A stretch of DNA of 46,373 nt from DYEC01 sp034434695 (GTDB lineage Bacteria > Chloroflexota > Anaerolineae > Anaerolineales > Anaerolineaceae): positions 1-46,373 of the forward strand of contig DAOTYY010000034.1 of NCBI GenBank assembly GCA_034434695.1. The letters run 5' to 3'. Positions 1 through 8,721 of the stretch are shown in pieces. Every line of letters starts with the position of its first letter. The stretch's first letter is position 1. The position numbers and the translations under genes are program-made. A model generated the notes under the pieces. The model had not been told where the DNA came from and ran no database searches. It saw only the letters and a program-made list of their open reading frames with translations.

Positions 1-1
1 C

Positions 2-121
2 TCTCGCCATCGCAGTATCATCAACTTCTTTGTAAATGTGCTGTGCGGCTTGATTGCTTACTGCCGCCGTCCATCAAAACCGTCTTTGGGCTTGGACGAG
101 TACCTGCCCTTGCCCGCCTAA
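2..121 (+). mobile_element. C-terminal end of a transposase gene (truncated by window edge)
   Basis: The first bases encode an open frame of 39 residues that begins before the window and ends at a TAA at 119-121. The peptide contains HRSIINFFVNVLCGLIAY and then a Lys/Pro-rich tail, which resembles the hydrophobic C-terminal end of DDE transposases. This assignment rests on general resemblance, not on a catalytic motif, because the DDE residues would lie upstream of the window. The opposite end of the window begins another transposase in the same direction. No clear terminal inverted repeat can be defined from this side alone. Confidence 0.55.
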
Positions 122-185
122 CCCGAATTCACGTAAATATAAGTTTCATATTCAGAAAAGCTAAAAACTCGATAGAAGGGAAAAA

Positions 186-710
186 ATGAAACTCAAAGAC
201 AAACGCGTTATCTATCTGGTTGGACCAGAATTCGAAGATCTGGAGTTCTGGGTGCCTTTAATGCGTCTTCAAGAAGAAGGTGCCAAGGTAGTCATTGCAG
301 GAATTAAAGCTGGCGAAACCTATCAAGGAAAAGGAGGCCTGAAAGCTCAAGCAGAGGTGGGTTTTTCAGATATACAGGCAGAGCTTTTTGATGCAGTTGT
401 CATTCCAGGTGGCTGGGCGCCCGATAAAATTCGCCGCTATGATACAGTTAAGCAACTGATACGTCAGATGTATCAGTCCGGAAAAATTATTGCAATGATT
501 TGCCACGCCGGATTAGTGGGTATCAGTGCTGGGATTGTTAAGGGACATACTGCTACCGGAAGCGAGGGTATCAAAGACGACTTAATTAACGCTGGCGCCA
601 TCTGGCGTGATGAAGCTGCCTTTAGAAGCGGCAACCTTGTATGGGGCAGAGTCGTTGCAGATATTCCTGCCTTTTGCCGTGAATTAATCAGTGCATTATC
701 TGAGAAATAA
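186..710 (+). CDS. DJ-1/PfpI family protein
   Basis: A 174-residue single-domain protein of the DJ-1/PfpI (class I glutamine amidotransferase-like) superfamily. An acidic motif near residues 15-20 (GPEFEDLE) and the nucleophile elbow AMICHAG, with Cys106 followed by His107, are the expected catalytic features. Family members are general-stress proteins, deglycase or protease candidates, or chaperones, so the substrate cannot be given. The start ATG is preceded by GAAGGG. The gene is 26 bases upstream of the leucyl aminopeptidase gene on the same strand, so the two are probably co-transcribed. The length matches the PfpI subfamily (about 165-190 residues). Confidence 0.85.
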   Translation: MKLKDKRVIYLVGPEFEDLEFWVPLMRLQEEGAKVVIAGIKAGETYQGKGGLKAQAEVGFSDIQAELFDAVVIPGGWAPDKIRRYDTVKQLIRQMYQSGKIIAMICHAGLVGISAGIVKGHTATGSEGIKDDLINAGAIWRDEAAFRSGNLVWGRVVADIPAFCRELISALSEK

Positions 711-736
711 TAAACAAAACTGACAAGGAGTGTATT

Positions 737-2188
737 GTGTCAAACAATCTTGAATACAAAAATCCACTTCAGATTCGTATAGCAGAGCCCCATGAAGTTC
801 CCGGGGAGTTAATCATTCATCTGAATTACGCAGCGAAAAAACCCTCGCCAGGAAGTCCCGGAAAACGGGTTGGAGACATCCTGATCATCAAAACCGCTTT
901 GGGTAGTCATGAAATAATCGTCTCACTTGGAGAACAAGAGAAATGCACCAGCGACACCTTCCGACAGGCAGGTGGCTCGCTGGCACGCTGGTTGAAAAAA
1001 TCAGGAGCTGTAACTGCAGACATCCATCATATAGAGTTTGATAAATTCCCAATCGAAGATGCCTTTTCAGCGTTTTGTGAAGGTCTGTTATTGGGAACGT
1101 TTGAATTTAACCGCTACAAAAGCAAAGATAGCTCAACTGCTGACGTAACCGTGCGAGTCTTTTGCAAGGATGAGACTGCACTTGTTGTTCAAACGATACA
1201 AAAAGCCACTATCCTAACCAATGCAGTCAATCTGGAACGTGAATGGGCACACGAACCGGGAAGTGTGATAAATCCTGTTACTCTGGCTGAGAGAGCTCAG
1301 ATACTTGCACAGAAATACGCCCTAAAGTGCACCATTCTGGACGAGAAAGTGTTAAGCGAAATGAAAGCTGGCGGCATTCTGGCTGTTGGACAGGGCAGTA
1401 AAACGCCACCCCGAATGATCATCCTGGAGTATCCAGGAAAAAATCCGCAAGAAAAACCCATTGTCCTGATTGGTAAAGCCATCACCTTTGACACGGGTGG
1501 CTATTCTCTTAAGAACACAGCCAGCATTCAGGGCATGAAATATGACAAATGCGGTGGGTTAACCGTCATAGCAATTCTGCAAGCTGTGGCTGTCCTTCAG
1601 TTACCTATCCCTCTGGTGGGCATCATTGCTGCAGCAGAGAACATGATTTCCGCTGATTCATACCGACCCGATGATATCATTACCACTCTGTCCGGGAAAA
1701 CTATCGAAATTATCACCACAGATGCAGAAGGGCGCCTGCTGCTTTCAGACGCGCTTACCTATGCGCAAAAAACTTATCATCCCCGCGCTATGATTGACAT
1801 GGCAACATTAACCGGCGGCGTAATTACTGCTCTTGGCAGAGTACGTGCCGGTATTATGTCTAATAACAGGGAACTGGCAGCCAGACTCGTGGAAGCTGGA
1901 GAAAAAACTTTTGAAAAATTATGGCAATTACCTTTGGACGAAGAATATCTTGAATCCATTAAGGGAGATGAAGCTGATCTTAAAAACGCAGGAACTCCAG
2001 GCGAAGCCTCTACCATCACAGGGGGTATTTTCCTGAAACAATTTGTTGATGACCATTGTCCCTGGGCACATCTTGATATTGCCGGAGTGGCAGATACCCC
2101 AAAAGAAACTCCCCTATCGCCCAAAGGCGCAACAGGATTTGGAATACGTCTGTTGATAAAATACTTTGAAAGTCTATCCGATGAATAA
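737..2188 (+). CDS. pepA: leucyl aminopeptidase, M17 family
   Basis: A 483-residue cytosolic di-metal aminopeptidase that removes N-terminal residues from peptides. The M17 metal and catalytic residues are all present with family spacing: Lys247 and Asp252 in GKAITFDTGG, Lys259, Asp270, then Asp329 and Glu331 in TTDAEGRL. The N-terminal about 160 residues form the variable M17 N-domain. Translation starts at a GTG at 737 with AAGGAG six bases upstream. The C-terminal region carries the conserved GGIFLKQF-like helix. It follows the PfpI gene closely, and its end is marked by a hairpin at 2197-2227. Nothing essential is missing. Confidence 0.93.
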   Translation: MSNNLEYKNPLQIRIAEPHEVPGELIIHLNYAAKKPSPGSPGKRVGDILIIKTALGSHEIIVSLGEQEKCTSDTFRQAGGSLARWLKKSGAVTADIHHIEFDKFPIEDAFSAFCEGLLLGTFEFNRYKSKDSSTADVTVRVFCKDETALVVQTIQKATILTNAVNLEREWAHEPGSVINPVTLAERAQILAQKYALKCTILDEKVLSEMKAGGILAVGQGSKTPPRMIILEYPGKNPQEKPIVLIGKAITFDTGGYSLKNTASIQGMKYDKCGGLTVIAILQAVAVLQLPIPLVGIIAAAENMISADSYRPDDIITTLSGKTIEIITTDAEGRLLLSDALTYAQKTYHPRAMIDMATLTGGVITALGRVRAGIMSNNRELAARLVEAGEKTFEKLWQLPLDEEYLESIKGDEADLKNAGTPGEASTITGGIFLKQFVDDHCPWAHLDIAGVADTPKETPLSPKGATGFGIRLLIKYFESLSDE

Positions 2189-2196
2189 TGAAATCG

Positions 2197-2234
2197 TCCC
2201 CCTGGGTGATGATAACATCCAGGGGGATTTTCTT
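2197..2234 (+). terminator. rho-independent terminator after pepA
   Basis: A perfect 9-bp stem, TCCCCCTGG at 2197-2205 and CCAGGGGGA at 2219-2227, with a 13-base loop is followed by TTTTCTT on the + strand. It separates convergent pepA and alaS. On the minus strand the T-run is poor, so it serves mainly pepA. Confidence 0.75.
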
Positions 2235-4974
2235 AATCGCGCAACCTGGCACGAACAAAGGGCAAAACCTGATCCAACGCTTCTTTCAGGCGTCCTGCAT
2301 CTTTACCACCAGCCTGTGCCAGTGTTGGCCGCCCGCCACCACTTCCACCAATCACCTGTCCAATGGTTCTGACCATTTCACCAGCATGCAAACCTCTCTT
2401 GGTTAAATCATCCGTTATCGCTGCTACAATCATGGGACGGGCATCATCTGTAACACTACCCAAAGCCACTACGCCACTAGCATACCTTTGTCGGAACCGA
2501 TCTGTCATTTGCCTTAAAGTGTCTGCGTCTGCATTCTCAAGTTTAACTGCCAAAACCGAAACATCCTTTACCCGAACAACATTTTCTAAATGGCGCTCAA
2601 ACTCATAAGCAACGAGCTCTTGGCGCAACTTGCTAACCAGTTTACGTGTTTGCTCCAACTCGAAAGATAGGCTGTTAACCTTCTCTGGTATATCATCCAC
2701 AGAGCCACTTAATAAAGCAACAGTGCGTCGCAGAATACGAAAGCGTCTCTGAATCAACTCATAGGCTCCCCGTCCAGTTACCGCCTCAATGCGCCTGACA
2801 CCGGCAGCGGCACTACCCTCACTTATGATCAGGAAAACTCCAATATCGCCTGTTTCTTCAACATGTGTTCCACCACACAACTCATACGAGAAAGGCTCTT
2901 CATCGCCAATTGCAATTGTGCGAACCGTTTCGCCATACTTTTCGCCAAAAAGCGCCATTGCCCCCTCTGAAATAGCTTGCGAAAGCTGTTTGTAATTAAT
3001 AGAGAGACGGTAATTTTGTAAAATCACCTGGTTGACCCCCGCTTCAATTTGCTCTAATTGCTCAGCCGTTAAGGCTTCCGGGTGAGTGAAATCAAAGCGT
3101 AACCGATCTGGTGCTACCAGTGACCCAGCCTGACGGACATGTTCACCCAAAATTGCGCGAAGCTCAGCATGCAAAAGATGTGTCGCTGTATGATTACGCA
3201 TAATATCACGCCGCCGCTGAACATCTACCGAAGCAATTGCAATATCTCCGACCTTCGGCAGTCCTTGAATAACCTTGCCGACATGAACGATCACCCCTGC
3301 CGCCGGGCGACGCATATCTACAACTTCCAGCTTCCAGCCTGGTTGTTCTGCAGATACAATCCAACCTGTATCCGAGACCTGACCGCCAGATTCAACATAA
3401 AAACCAGTCTCAGGTAAAATAACCTCAATTTCATCACCTTCCGCCGCTTCCAATATTGGCTCGCCTTCTCGAACAATTGCCAAAACAGGACCTTCTACCT
3501 GCAAAAGACGATATGGATCATAAGTGACACCATCCTCTGGCAGCTTTCCCTCCACAGTCAGCCGTTCAAAAATTTCACGATACACATCAACGTCTTCTCC
3601 ACCAAGCTGCCCAAAAGCTTTTCCAGCACCGGAAATCACCCGATGTTCTTCCATCGCCCTTCGAAAGCCTGCTTCATCTACTTCTAACCCCTGTTCACGA
3701 GCTACGTCACGAGTCAGTTCCAGCGGCAAACCGTGTGTGGCGTATAAGTCAAAAGCAACTGCTCCATCAAGAACTTTTGCATTCTTCACCTGCAATTCTG
3801 CCAGTGCTTCGTCTAACACTGCCAGTCCGGATTCTACAGTGCGCTTGAACCTCTGCTCTTCTCGAGTCAGGCTTGCCAAAATAGCGGATTGGTTCCGCCT
3901 AAGCTCAGGGTATACATCTCCATAGTGTTCTACCACCGTTTCAGCAACTTTTGCCAGAAAAGGCTCGTGCAACCCCAGTTTACTGCCAAAGCGAGCTGCT
4001 CGCCGGACGATCATTCGGCAAACATAATTCCTGCCCGTGTTTCCAGGAACTACACCATCTGCAATCAAAAAGGTGGCAGCGCGTCCATGATCGGCAATTA
4101 CCCGATAGGGCGTCAAATTTGCTTCTCGCTGTGCCAGCGTATGACCAGCGAGCCGTTGAACGGTATCCATCAGTGGAGAAAGTAAATCAGTTCGGTAGTT
4201 TGAATACACACCCTGCATAATGCTGACAATACGTTCTAACCCCATACCAGTATCCACATGGCATGCTGGCAATGGTTCCAAAGATGAAGGCCCCAATCGG
4301 TTATATTGAATAAACACCAGGTTCCAAATTTCCAGGAAACGCTTGCAATCCCCATTTACACGGCAAACATGTCCTGGAACTCCTTGCTTATCACAAAATT
4401 CTGGTCCAAGGTCTATATGAATCTCGCTGCAAGGACCGCAGGGGCCCGTATCCGCCATCTCCCAAAAGTTATCTTTGCGACCAAAATACAAAATATGGTC
4501 GGGGTTCATTCCCGGTTGTTTCGCCCAATTTTCTGCCGCTTCTTCATCAGTGGGAATCTCACCCCTCTCGTCTTTAAAATATGTTGCCCATAGATTTTCC
4601 TTCTTTAAGCCCCATACATCCGTTAAGAGCTCCCAAGCCCAGGCAATTGCTTCTTTTTTGTAATAATCCCCAAAGGACCAGTTTCCAAGCATCTCAAAAA
4701 AAGTATGGTGGGAGTCATCGCGCCCTACATCATCCAAATCGTTATGTTTCCCAGCAACCCTCATACACTTTTGAGAGTTAACCGCACGAGAATAAGGACG
4801 CTGGTCTGTACCTAAAAATACATCTTTAAATTGAACCATACCAGCATTAGTAAAGAGGAGCGTCGGATCACCCCCAGGAACCAGAGAAGAAGAGGGAACA
4901 AAAACATGACCTCTTTCAACGAAGAAATCAATAAAGGACTGGCGGATCTCAGCACCTGTGTGCGGCTTTGTCAT
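2233..4974 (-). CDS. alaS: alanyl-tRNA synthetase
   Basis: A class II alanyl-tRNA synthetase of 913 residues that charges tRNA-Ala. The N-terminus (GAEIRQSFIDFFVERGH, then a TNAGM motif 2 region) is typical. The editing domain shows HTATHLLH and the second zinc-ligand motif CGGTHVEETGDIG, and the C-terminal DHHA1 domain ends in a GGSGGGRPTLAQAGG segment. All are the expected elements of the bacterial enzyme. I chose ATG at 4974. The open frame continues upstream to 5049, but that stretch contains a good promoter (5021-5049) and the encoded extension is not conserved in the family. The gene is monocistronic and divergent from the SufR-like regulator. No T-box is visible in the short leader. 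Confidence 0.97.
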   Translation of the reverse strand: MTKPHTGAEIRQSFIDFFVERGHVFVPSSSLVPGGDPTLLFTNAGMVQFKDVFLGTDQRPYSRAVNSQKCMRVAGKHNDLDDVGRDDSHHTFFEMLGNWSFGDYYKKEAIAWAWELLTDVWGLKKENLWATYFKDERGEIPTDEEAAENWAKQPGMNPDHILYFGRKDNFWEMADTGPCGPCSEIHIDLGPEFCDKQGVPGHVCRVNGDCKRFLEIWNLVFIQYNRLGPSSLEPLPACHVDTGMGLERIVSIMQGVYSNYRTDLLSPLMDTVQRLAGHTLAQREANLTPYRVIADHGRAATFLIADGVVPGNTGRNYVCRMIVRRAARFGSKLGLHEPFLAKVAETVVEHYGDVYPELRRNQSAILASLTREEQRFKRTVESGLAVLDEALAELQVKNAKVLDGAVAFDLYATHGLPLELTRDVAREQGLEVDEAGFRRAMEEHRVISGAGKAFGQLGGEDVDVYREIFERLTVEGKLPEDGVTYDPYRLLQVEGPVLAIVREGEPILEAAEGDEIEVILPETGFYVESGGQVSDTGWIVSAEQPGWKLEVVDMRRPAAGVIVHVGKVIQGLPKVGDIAIASVDVQRRRDIMRNHTATHLLHAELRAILGEHVRQAGSLVAPDRLRFDFTHPEALTAEQLEQIEAGVNQVILQNYRLSINYKQLSQAISEGAMALFGEKYGETVRTIAIGDEEPFSYELCGGTHVEETGDIGVFLIISEGSAAAGVRRIEAVTGRGAYELIQRRFRILRRTVALLSGSVDDIPEKVNSLSFELEQTRKLVSKLRQELVAYEFERHLENVVRVKDVSVLAVKLENADADTLRQMTDRFRQRYASGVVALGSVTDDARPMIVAAITDDLTKRGLHAGEMVRTIGQVIGGSGGGRPTLAQAGGKDAGRLKEALDQVLPFVRARLRD

Positions 4975-5020
4975 AATAAACACCCTTTTCAAAGTAATAA
5001 AATTTGATCTGATGGGCTGA

Positions 5021-5049
5021 ATTATACGCGAGGTTGTATCTGTAATCAA
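5021..5049 (-). promoter_or_regulatory. sigma-A type promoter of alaS
   Basis: Read on the minus strand: TTGATT (5049-5044), a 17-base spacer and TATAAT (5026-5021). It lies about 46 bases before the alaS ATG and supports the shorter start. Confidence 0.65.
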
Positions 5050-5105
5050 TGCCTGCTCTATTAGAATACCACATGAATTAAATATTTAACATAAAAATCT
5101 ATTTA

Positions 5106-5152
5106 TTGACATAATTTATATGCCCATGATATACTCTTATCTTAAAGAGTAT
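5106..5152 (+). promoter_or_regulatory. promoter of the SufR-like gene with overlapping palindromic operator
   Basis: TTGACA at 5106-5111 and TATACT at 5130-5135 are separated by 18 bases. Overlapping the -10 box is an inverted repeat, ATACTCTT (5131-5138), six bases, then AAGAGTAT (5145-5152). A dyad at this position would block RNA polymerase, which fits autorepression by the downstream winged-helix regulator. That link is an inference from position. Confidence 0.6.
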
Positions 5153-5166
5153 CTTTGAAATAAAAT

Positions 5167-5805
5167 ATGAAAAGTACACGCGAACGGATTCTCCAAACCT
5201 TACTCAATCATCCTCGTTCCAGCATTAACGATTTGGCTGATGCTGTTGGCATCAATGCAATTTCTGTACGACACCACTTGACTAACATGCAAGCAGAGGG
5301 CACTGTCATTGCAGAAGAAGAACGACATGGGGTAGGACGCCCACGCCTGGTTTACTCCCTGACTGAAAAAGGCGTAGAGCGTTTTCCAACGCGGTATTTA
5401 CGCCTAACCAACCGCCTTTTGGAACAAATCAAGGAAAAACTACCAGAGCCTGCTGTGCAACAATTATTTGCCAAGATGGCTGATGAGTTGGCAAAGGAAT
5501 ACGTCGAAAAAGCAGCTAACCTGCCGATGGACCAGCGTTTGAACTACCTCAAACAAACCCTTATTCAAGAAGGTTTCATTCTGGAATGGGAGGAAAAAGA
5601 AGGTTACTATGAAATACGAGAACTGTCCTGTCCATATTACCATGTCAGCCAAAACCATCCGGAAGTTTGTGTTGTGGATCAAACATTGATTGCCTCAATC
5701 CTGAAAACCCCGATCAGGAAAACCGGCTGTGTATTACAAGGTGATCAATTTTGCACCTATCGCTTTCAGATAAGCGATGAAATTCAGGAGAAAACTTATG
5801 GATAA
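5167..5805 (+). CDS. SufR-like iron-sulfur-sensing transcriptional regulator
   Basis: A 212-residue DNA-binding protein. Residues 3-70 form an ArsR/DeoR-type winged helix (NDLADAVGINAISVRHHLTN as recognition region, followed by a GVGRPRLVY wing). The C-terminal part has four cysteines at 155, 168, 188 and 196, in the pattern CPYY...HPEVC...C...C seen in SufR-type regulators, which bind an Fe-S cluster and repress suf genes. The ORF overlaps the next gene, a MIP18/SufT-like protein, by 8 bases, which strengthens the link to Fe-S assembly. No suf operon is in the window. A dyad over its own promoter suggests autoregulation. Calling it SufR is based on the motif and context; other Cys-containing regulators of this fold exist. 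Confidence 0.75.
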   Translation: MKSTRERILQTLLNHPRSSINDLADAVGINAISVRHHLTNMQAEGTVIAEEERHGVGRPRLVYSLTEKGVERFPTRYLRLTNRLLEQIKEKLPEPAVQQLFAKMADELAKEYVEKAANLPMDQRLNYLKQTLIQEGFILEWEEKEGYYEIRELSCPYYHVSQNHPEVCVVDQTLIASILKTPIRKTGCVLQGDQFCTYRFQISDEIQEKTYG

Positions 5806-6145
5806 CATTAGCGGAAGTAATCGTCCAAACTGGGACTCCGAAAAAGACTATCCTGAACTATCAGAAAAATTACGTGAAGAGCTTCGTTCAGTCACAGACC
5901 CTGAAATTGGTTTGAATATTATTCAACTTGGTTTGATCCGCAACGTTATCATTGAGCCGGATAAAGCCACAATTCATATGATCTTGACCACCCCCTTTTG
6001 TCCGTATGGGCCCGCTATGCTGGAAACCACACGCCAAAAAGCAGAACAGGTGCTACAACGCCCGACACATGTTCAACTTGGGATGGAAATGTGGGATTTT
6101 TCCATGATGGAAGAAGGCTTGGGTGCAGACTGGGGACTCTATTGA
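5798..6145 (+). CDS. MIP18 family (DUF59) protein, SufT-like
   Basis: A 115-residue DUF59/MIP18 protein. It has the signature DPEIGLNIIQLGLI (residues 34-47) and TTPFCPYGP with Cys68, the position used for Fe-S handling in SufT/PaaD-like members. These proteins assist Fe-S cluster maturation or transfer. The ATG at 5798 is preceded by CAGGAG within the end of the SufR-like gene, so translation is probably coupled. An earlier in-frame ATG at 5777 has no ribosome site. The 3' end overlaps the convergent methyltransferase gene by 7 bases. Confidence 0.85.
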   Translation: MDNISGSNRPNWDSEKDYPELSEKLREELRSVTDPEIGLNIIQLGLIRNVIIEPDKATIHMILTTPFCPYGPAMLETTRQKAEQVLQRPTHVQLGMEMWDFSMMEEGLGADWGLY

Positions 6146-6726
6146 GAATTTGCTTTTCGAAGTTTTCGCCGCACCGAAATCAAGATTGCCCAGTCCTGAC
6201 GATTTATTTCGATCTGCCTATCAGGTACATCAAAAAGCTTGGTAATTTGCTCCGCATTCAGAAAGTGAGTGCGCATCATCAAAATCTTTTCAAAAAGAGC
6301 AACAAACTTGATTGCCAGTTTACGAATATCCGGCTCCTGAAGAACCAGAATACCCTCGGATCTTAAGACCCGAATCATCTCAGCCGCCGATTGGACTTGA
6401 TCCGCAAGATGATGCATGGCATCCACCATAATGACACGATCAAAAATCGAAGCTGGAAATGGCAAATGTTCGGCACGAGCACAGACTGATTGTATCCCTC
6501 TCTTTTTCTTTGATTGTTGCAACATTCCGAAAGACTCGTCTACCACAACCGCCTGACAACCCCTCGTTGGAAAATCTGCAACCACGCGCCCGGTGCCACC
6601 CGCTACATCCAGGATGCGTAGACCAGGAGCTACTGCAAGCACAGCCACCCAGTCAATTTTCGAATTGCGCCCAAAAACCATATCATAAAAAGGAGCAATT
6701 ATTCCAAAATGATCCAGGACACTCAC
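6139..6726 (-). CDS. class I SAM-dependent methyltransferase
   Basis: A 195-residue Rossmann-fold methyltransferase of the UbiE/Coq5-like (Methyltransf_11) type. Motif I is ILDVAGGTG (residues 38-46), the acidic residue after strand 2 is in VVVDES, and AEHLPFP plus DAMHHL represent the later motifs. It is shorter than menaquinone methyltransferases and lacks a recognisable substrate domain, so the substrate is unknown. It is convergent with the SufT-like gene and divergent from corA. Confidence 0.8.
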   Translation of the reverse strand: MSVLDHFGIIAPFYDMVFGRNSKIDWVAVLAVAPGLRILDVAGGTGRVVADFPTRGCQAVVVDESFGMLQQSKKKRGIQSVCARAEHLPFPASIFDRVIMVDAMHHLADQVQSAAEMIRVLRSEGILVLQEPDIRKLAIKFVALFEKILMMRTHFLNAEQITKLFDVPDRQIEINRQDWAILISVRRKLRKANSQ

Positions 6727-6756
6727 TTATTATCCCTCATCACCTTTTCCAAATAT

Positions 6757-6795
6757 GATTTTCGCGAAAATCCTTTTAGCAATAAGGTTTATAAT
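6757..6795 (+). promoter_or_regulatory. corA promoter region with perfect palindrome
   Basis: A perfect 16-base palindrome, GATTTTCGCGAAAATC (6757-6772), lies where the -35 region would be for the TATAAT at 6790-6795. No good -35 hexamer is visible, so activation or repression through the palindrome is possible. The -10 box supports a corA start at 6854 rather than at the earlier ATG at 6755. Confidence 0.45.
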
Positions 6796-6853
6796 AACCG
6801 GGGTTCGGGTTTTCGCAAACATCTTTAAAACCGGCAATAACTCAAATATTTCA

Positions 6854-7831
6854 ATGATCCGCTCGATTTATTTTGACTCAGACAATACAGTTCGTACCAA
6901 TTTATCTCCGCAAGAAATTCCCATTTTACTTCAGCAACCCGATGGGCTGCTTTGGGTTTCATTAGAACACCCAACCCAAGATGAGTTCTGGATCGTGTTG
7001 CGGGATATTTTTAAATTTCATCCATTGGCTATTGAAGATTGTCAGAGTATTGGATATCAAACACCCAAGATAGATGATTTTGGTCAATATCTGTTCATCA
7101 TCGTACATGCAATTTGTCCAGACCAACACTTTCAAACCCTGGAAACAATAGAGTTGGACATTTTTCTTGGGTCGAATTATGTAGTTACCCATTCCCAGAG
7201 TGACAAAATTCCACCCATTGATTATACCTGGCAACGTATCCACCGCGACGAACGTTTGCATTCCAATGGCTCTGATTTTCTATGTCACGCCATTTTAGAT
7301 GCAATCGTTGATGATTATATGCCTTTGATTGATCAAATGGTAGAAGAAATTGAAGAACTTGAGGATAAAGTTATTGCTGAACCTAATGTTGCAACACTAC
7401 AACGAATCCTTGATTTGAAACATACCATCATGTCGTTGCGCCGCATTGTTGGACCACAACGCGAAATTGTCAATCGCCTCAGCCGGGATGACTTTGCGTT
7501 AATAGATCACCAGAGCCGAATATATTTCAGGGATGTTTATGACCACTTGGTTCGCATTCAAGACATGAGTGAAACCATTCGAGACATCGTTAGCTCTGCG
7601 CTGGATATTTACCTCAACTCTACTTCACTACGCCTGAATGAAATTATGAAGGCATTAACAATTGTCTCGACCATTTTTCTCCCCCTTACATTTTTAGCAG
7701 GAGTATATGGAATGAACTTCAAATACATGCCTGAGCTCTCCATGAAACTGGCTTATCCAGTGCTTTGGATTATCTTTGTGATCATTGCCATCGGAATGCT
7801 GGTATTTTTCAAGCGACGTGGCTGGTTTTAA
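6854..7831 (+). CDS. corA: CorA-type divalent cation (Mg/Co) transporter
   Basis: A CorA-family channel of about 325 residues from the chosen ATG. The N-terminal cytosolic alpha/beta domain is followed by long helices (VEEIEELEDKVI region). Two C-terminal transmembrane segments flank the signature YGMNF. The protein moves Mg2+ or Co2+ across the membrane as a pentamer. The frame is open back to 6755, which would add 33 residues. That extension covers a TATAAT box and is not typical of the family, so the later ATG is preferred although neither start has a clear Shine-Dalgarno site. DegV follows 49 bases downstream. Confidence 0.88.
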   Translation: MIRSIYFDSDNTVRTNLSPQEIPILLQQPDGLLWVSLEHPTQDEFWIVLRDIFKFHPLAIEDCQSIGYQTPKIDDFGQYLFIIVHAICPDQHFQTLETIELDIFLGSNYVVTHSQSDKIPPIDYTWQRIHRDERLHSNGSDFLCHAILDAIVDDYMPLIDQMVEEIEELEDKVIAEPNVATLQRILDLKHTIMSLRRIVGPQREIVNRLSRDDFALIDHQSRIYFRDVYDHLVRIQDMSETIRDIVSSALDIYLNSTSLRLNEIMKALTIVSTIFLPLTFLAGVYGMNFKYMPELSMKLAYPVLWIIFVIIAIGMLVFFKRRGWF

Positions 7832-7880
7832 GAATTATTTTCACTGCTTATGTTAATTGTTAACAAAGGAGTTATAAAAA

Positions 7881-8717
7881 ATGGTAGAGATCCTCACAGA
7901 TAGCTGTTCTGACCTCAGCCAGGAAATCGTTCAGCGTTTTGGTATTGCGGTTATTCCCCTGTCAGTATTTATCGCTGGAAAAACTTATCTAGACGGCGTA
8001 GATATTACGCTGGAAGAGCTGTTTGAACAAGTCCACCAAAGTGGAGAACTTCCAAAAACTTCAGCCCCTTCGATAGCAAACTTCATTGACTTTTTCAGTC
8101 AGTTTGAAGAGGAGATGATCTATATCTCCATTGGCGCAAAACTCTCGGCAACCTACCAGAACGCCATGTTAGCAGCCGAATCACTGCCAGATCGAAAAAT
8201 TTTCATCATTGACTCAGCTAACCTTTCTACTGGAATTGGATTGTTGGTATGCAAAGCCGCCGAACTACGTGATCAGGGGCTAAGCGCAGAACAAATCGTT
8301 TCCCAAATTCGGGAAATTGTTGGCAAGGTTCGCACCTCATTCGTTGTGGATACATTAGAATATCTTTACATGGGGGGACGTTGCTCAGCCCTGCAAAACA
8401 TCGTCGGGAGCTTACTGAAAATACGCCCTGTCATTGAAGTCCGCCGGGATGGAACTCTTGGGGTAAAGGAAAAATTGCGCGGAACACGCCGGCGCGCTCT
8501 TGACACTTTACTAGAAGACTTCAGGGACAACTTGTCTGAAATTGATTTACATCGAGTCTTTGTCACACATTCTGGATGCGAAGCAGATGCAATCTATCTG
8601 AGAGATGGGTTGAACCAGCTTGCAGAAATTGAGGAAATCTGTGTCACGCGTGCCGGTGCAACCATTGCAAGCCATTGTGGGCCAAATACGATTGGCATCC
8701 TCTATCTGACACAGTAA
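7881..8717 (+). CDS. DegV family fatty-acid-binding protein
   Basis: A 278-residue DegV protein. The N-terminal EILTDSCSDL, the TSAPS motif at 60-64 and the SIGAKLSATYQNA loop (83-95) are the fatty-acid-binding signatures. The C-terminal half has the RRDGTLGVKEKLRG segment. Family members (FakB type) deliver bound fatty acids to the kinase FakA; no fakA is in the window. AAGGAG precedes the ATG. It lies 49 bases after corA and may share its transcript. It converges with the oxoamine synthase gene, four bases apart. Confidence 0.9.
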   Translation: MVEILTDSCSDLSQEIVQRFGIAVIPLSVFIAGKTYLDGVDITLEELFEQVHQSGELPKTSAPSIANFIDFFSQFEEEMIYISIGAKLSATYQNAMLAAESLPDRKIFIIDSANLSTGIGLLVCKAAELRDQGLSAEQIVSQIREIVGKVRTSFVVDTLEYLYMGGRCSALQNIVGSLLKIRPVIEVRRDGTLGVKEKLRGTRRRALDTLLEDFRDNLSEIDLHRVFVTHSGCEADAIYLRDGLNQLAEIEEICVTRAGATIASHCGPNTIGILYLTQ

Positions 8718-8721
8718 AAGA

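Noticed and set aside
4975..5049. 25-residue N-terminal extension of alanyl-tRNA synthetase
   Set aside because: A near-consensus promoter occupies this stretch, and the conserved protein begins at the ATG at 4974.
4975..5166. T-box regulation of alaS
   Set aside because: The leader is only about 40 bases and has no AG-bulge stem or T-box sequence.
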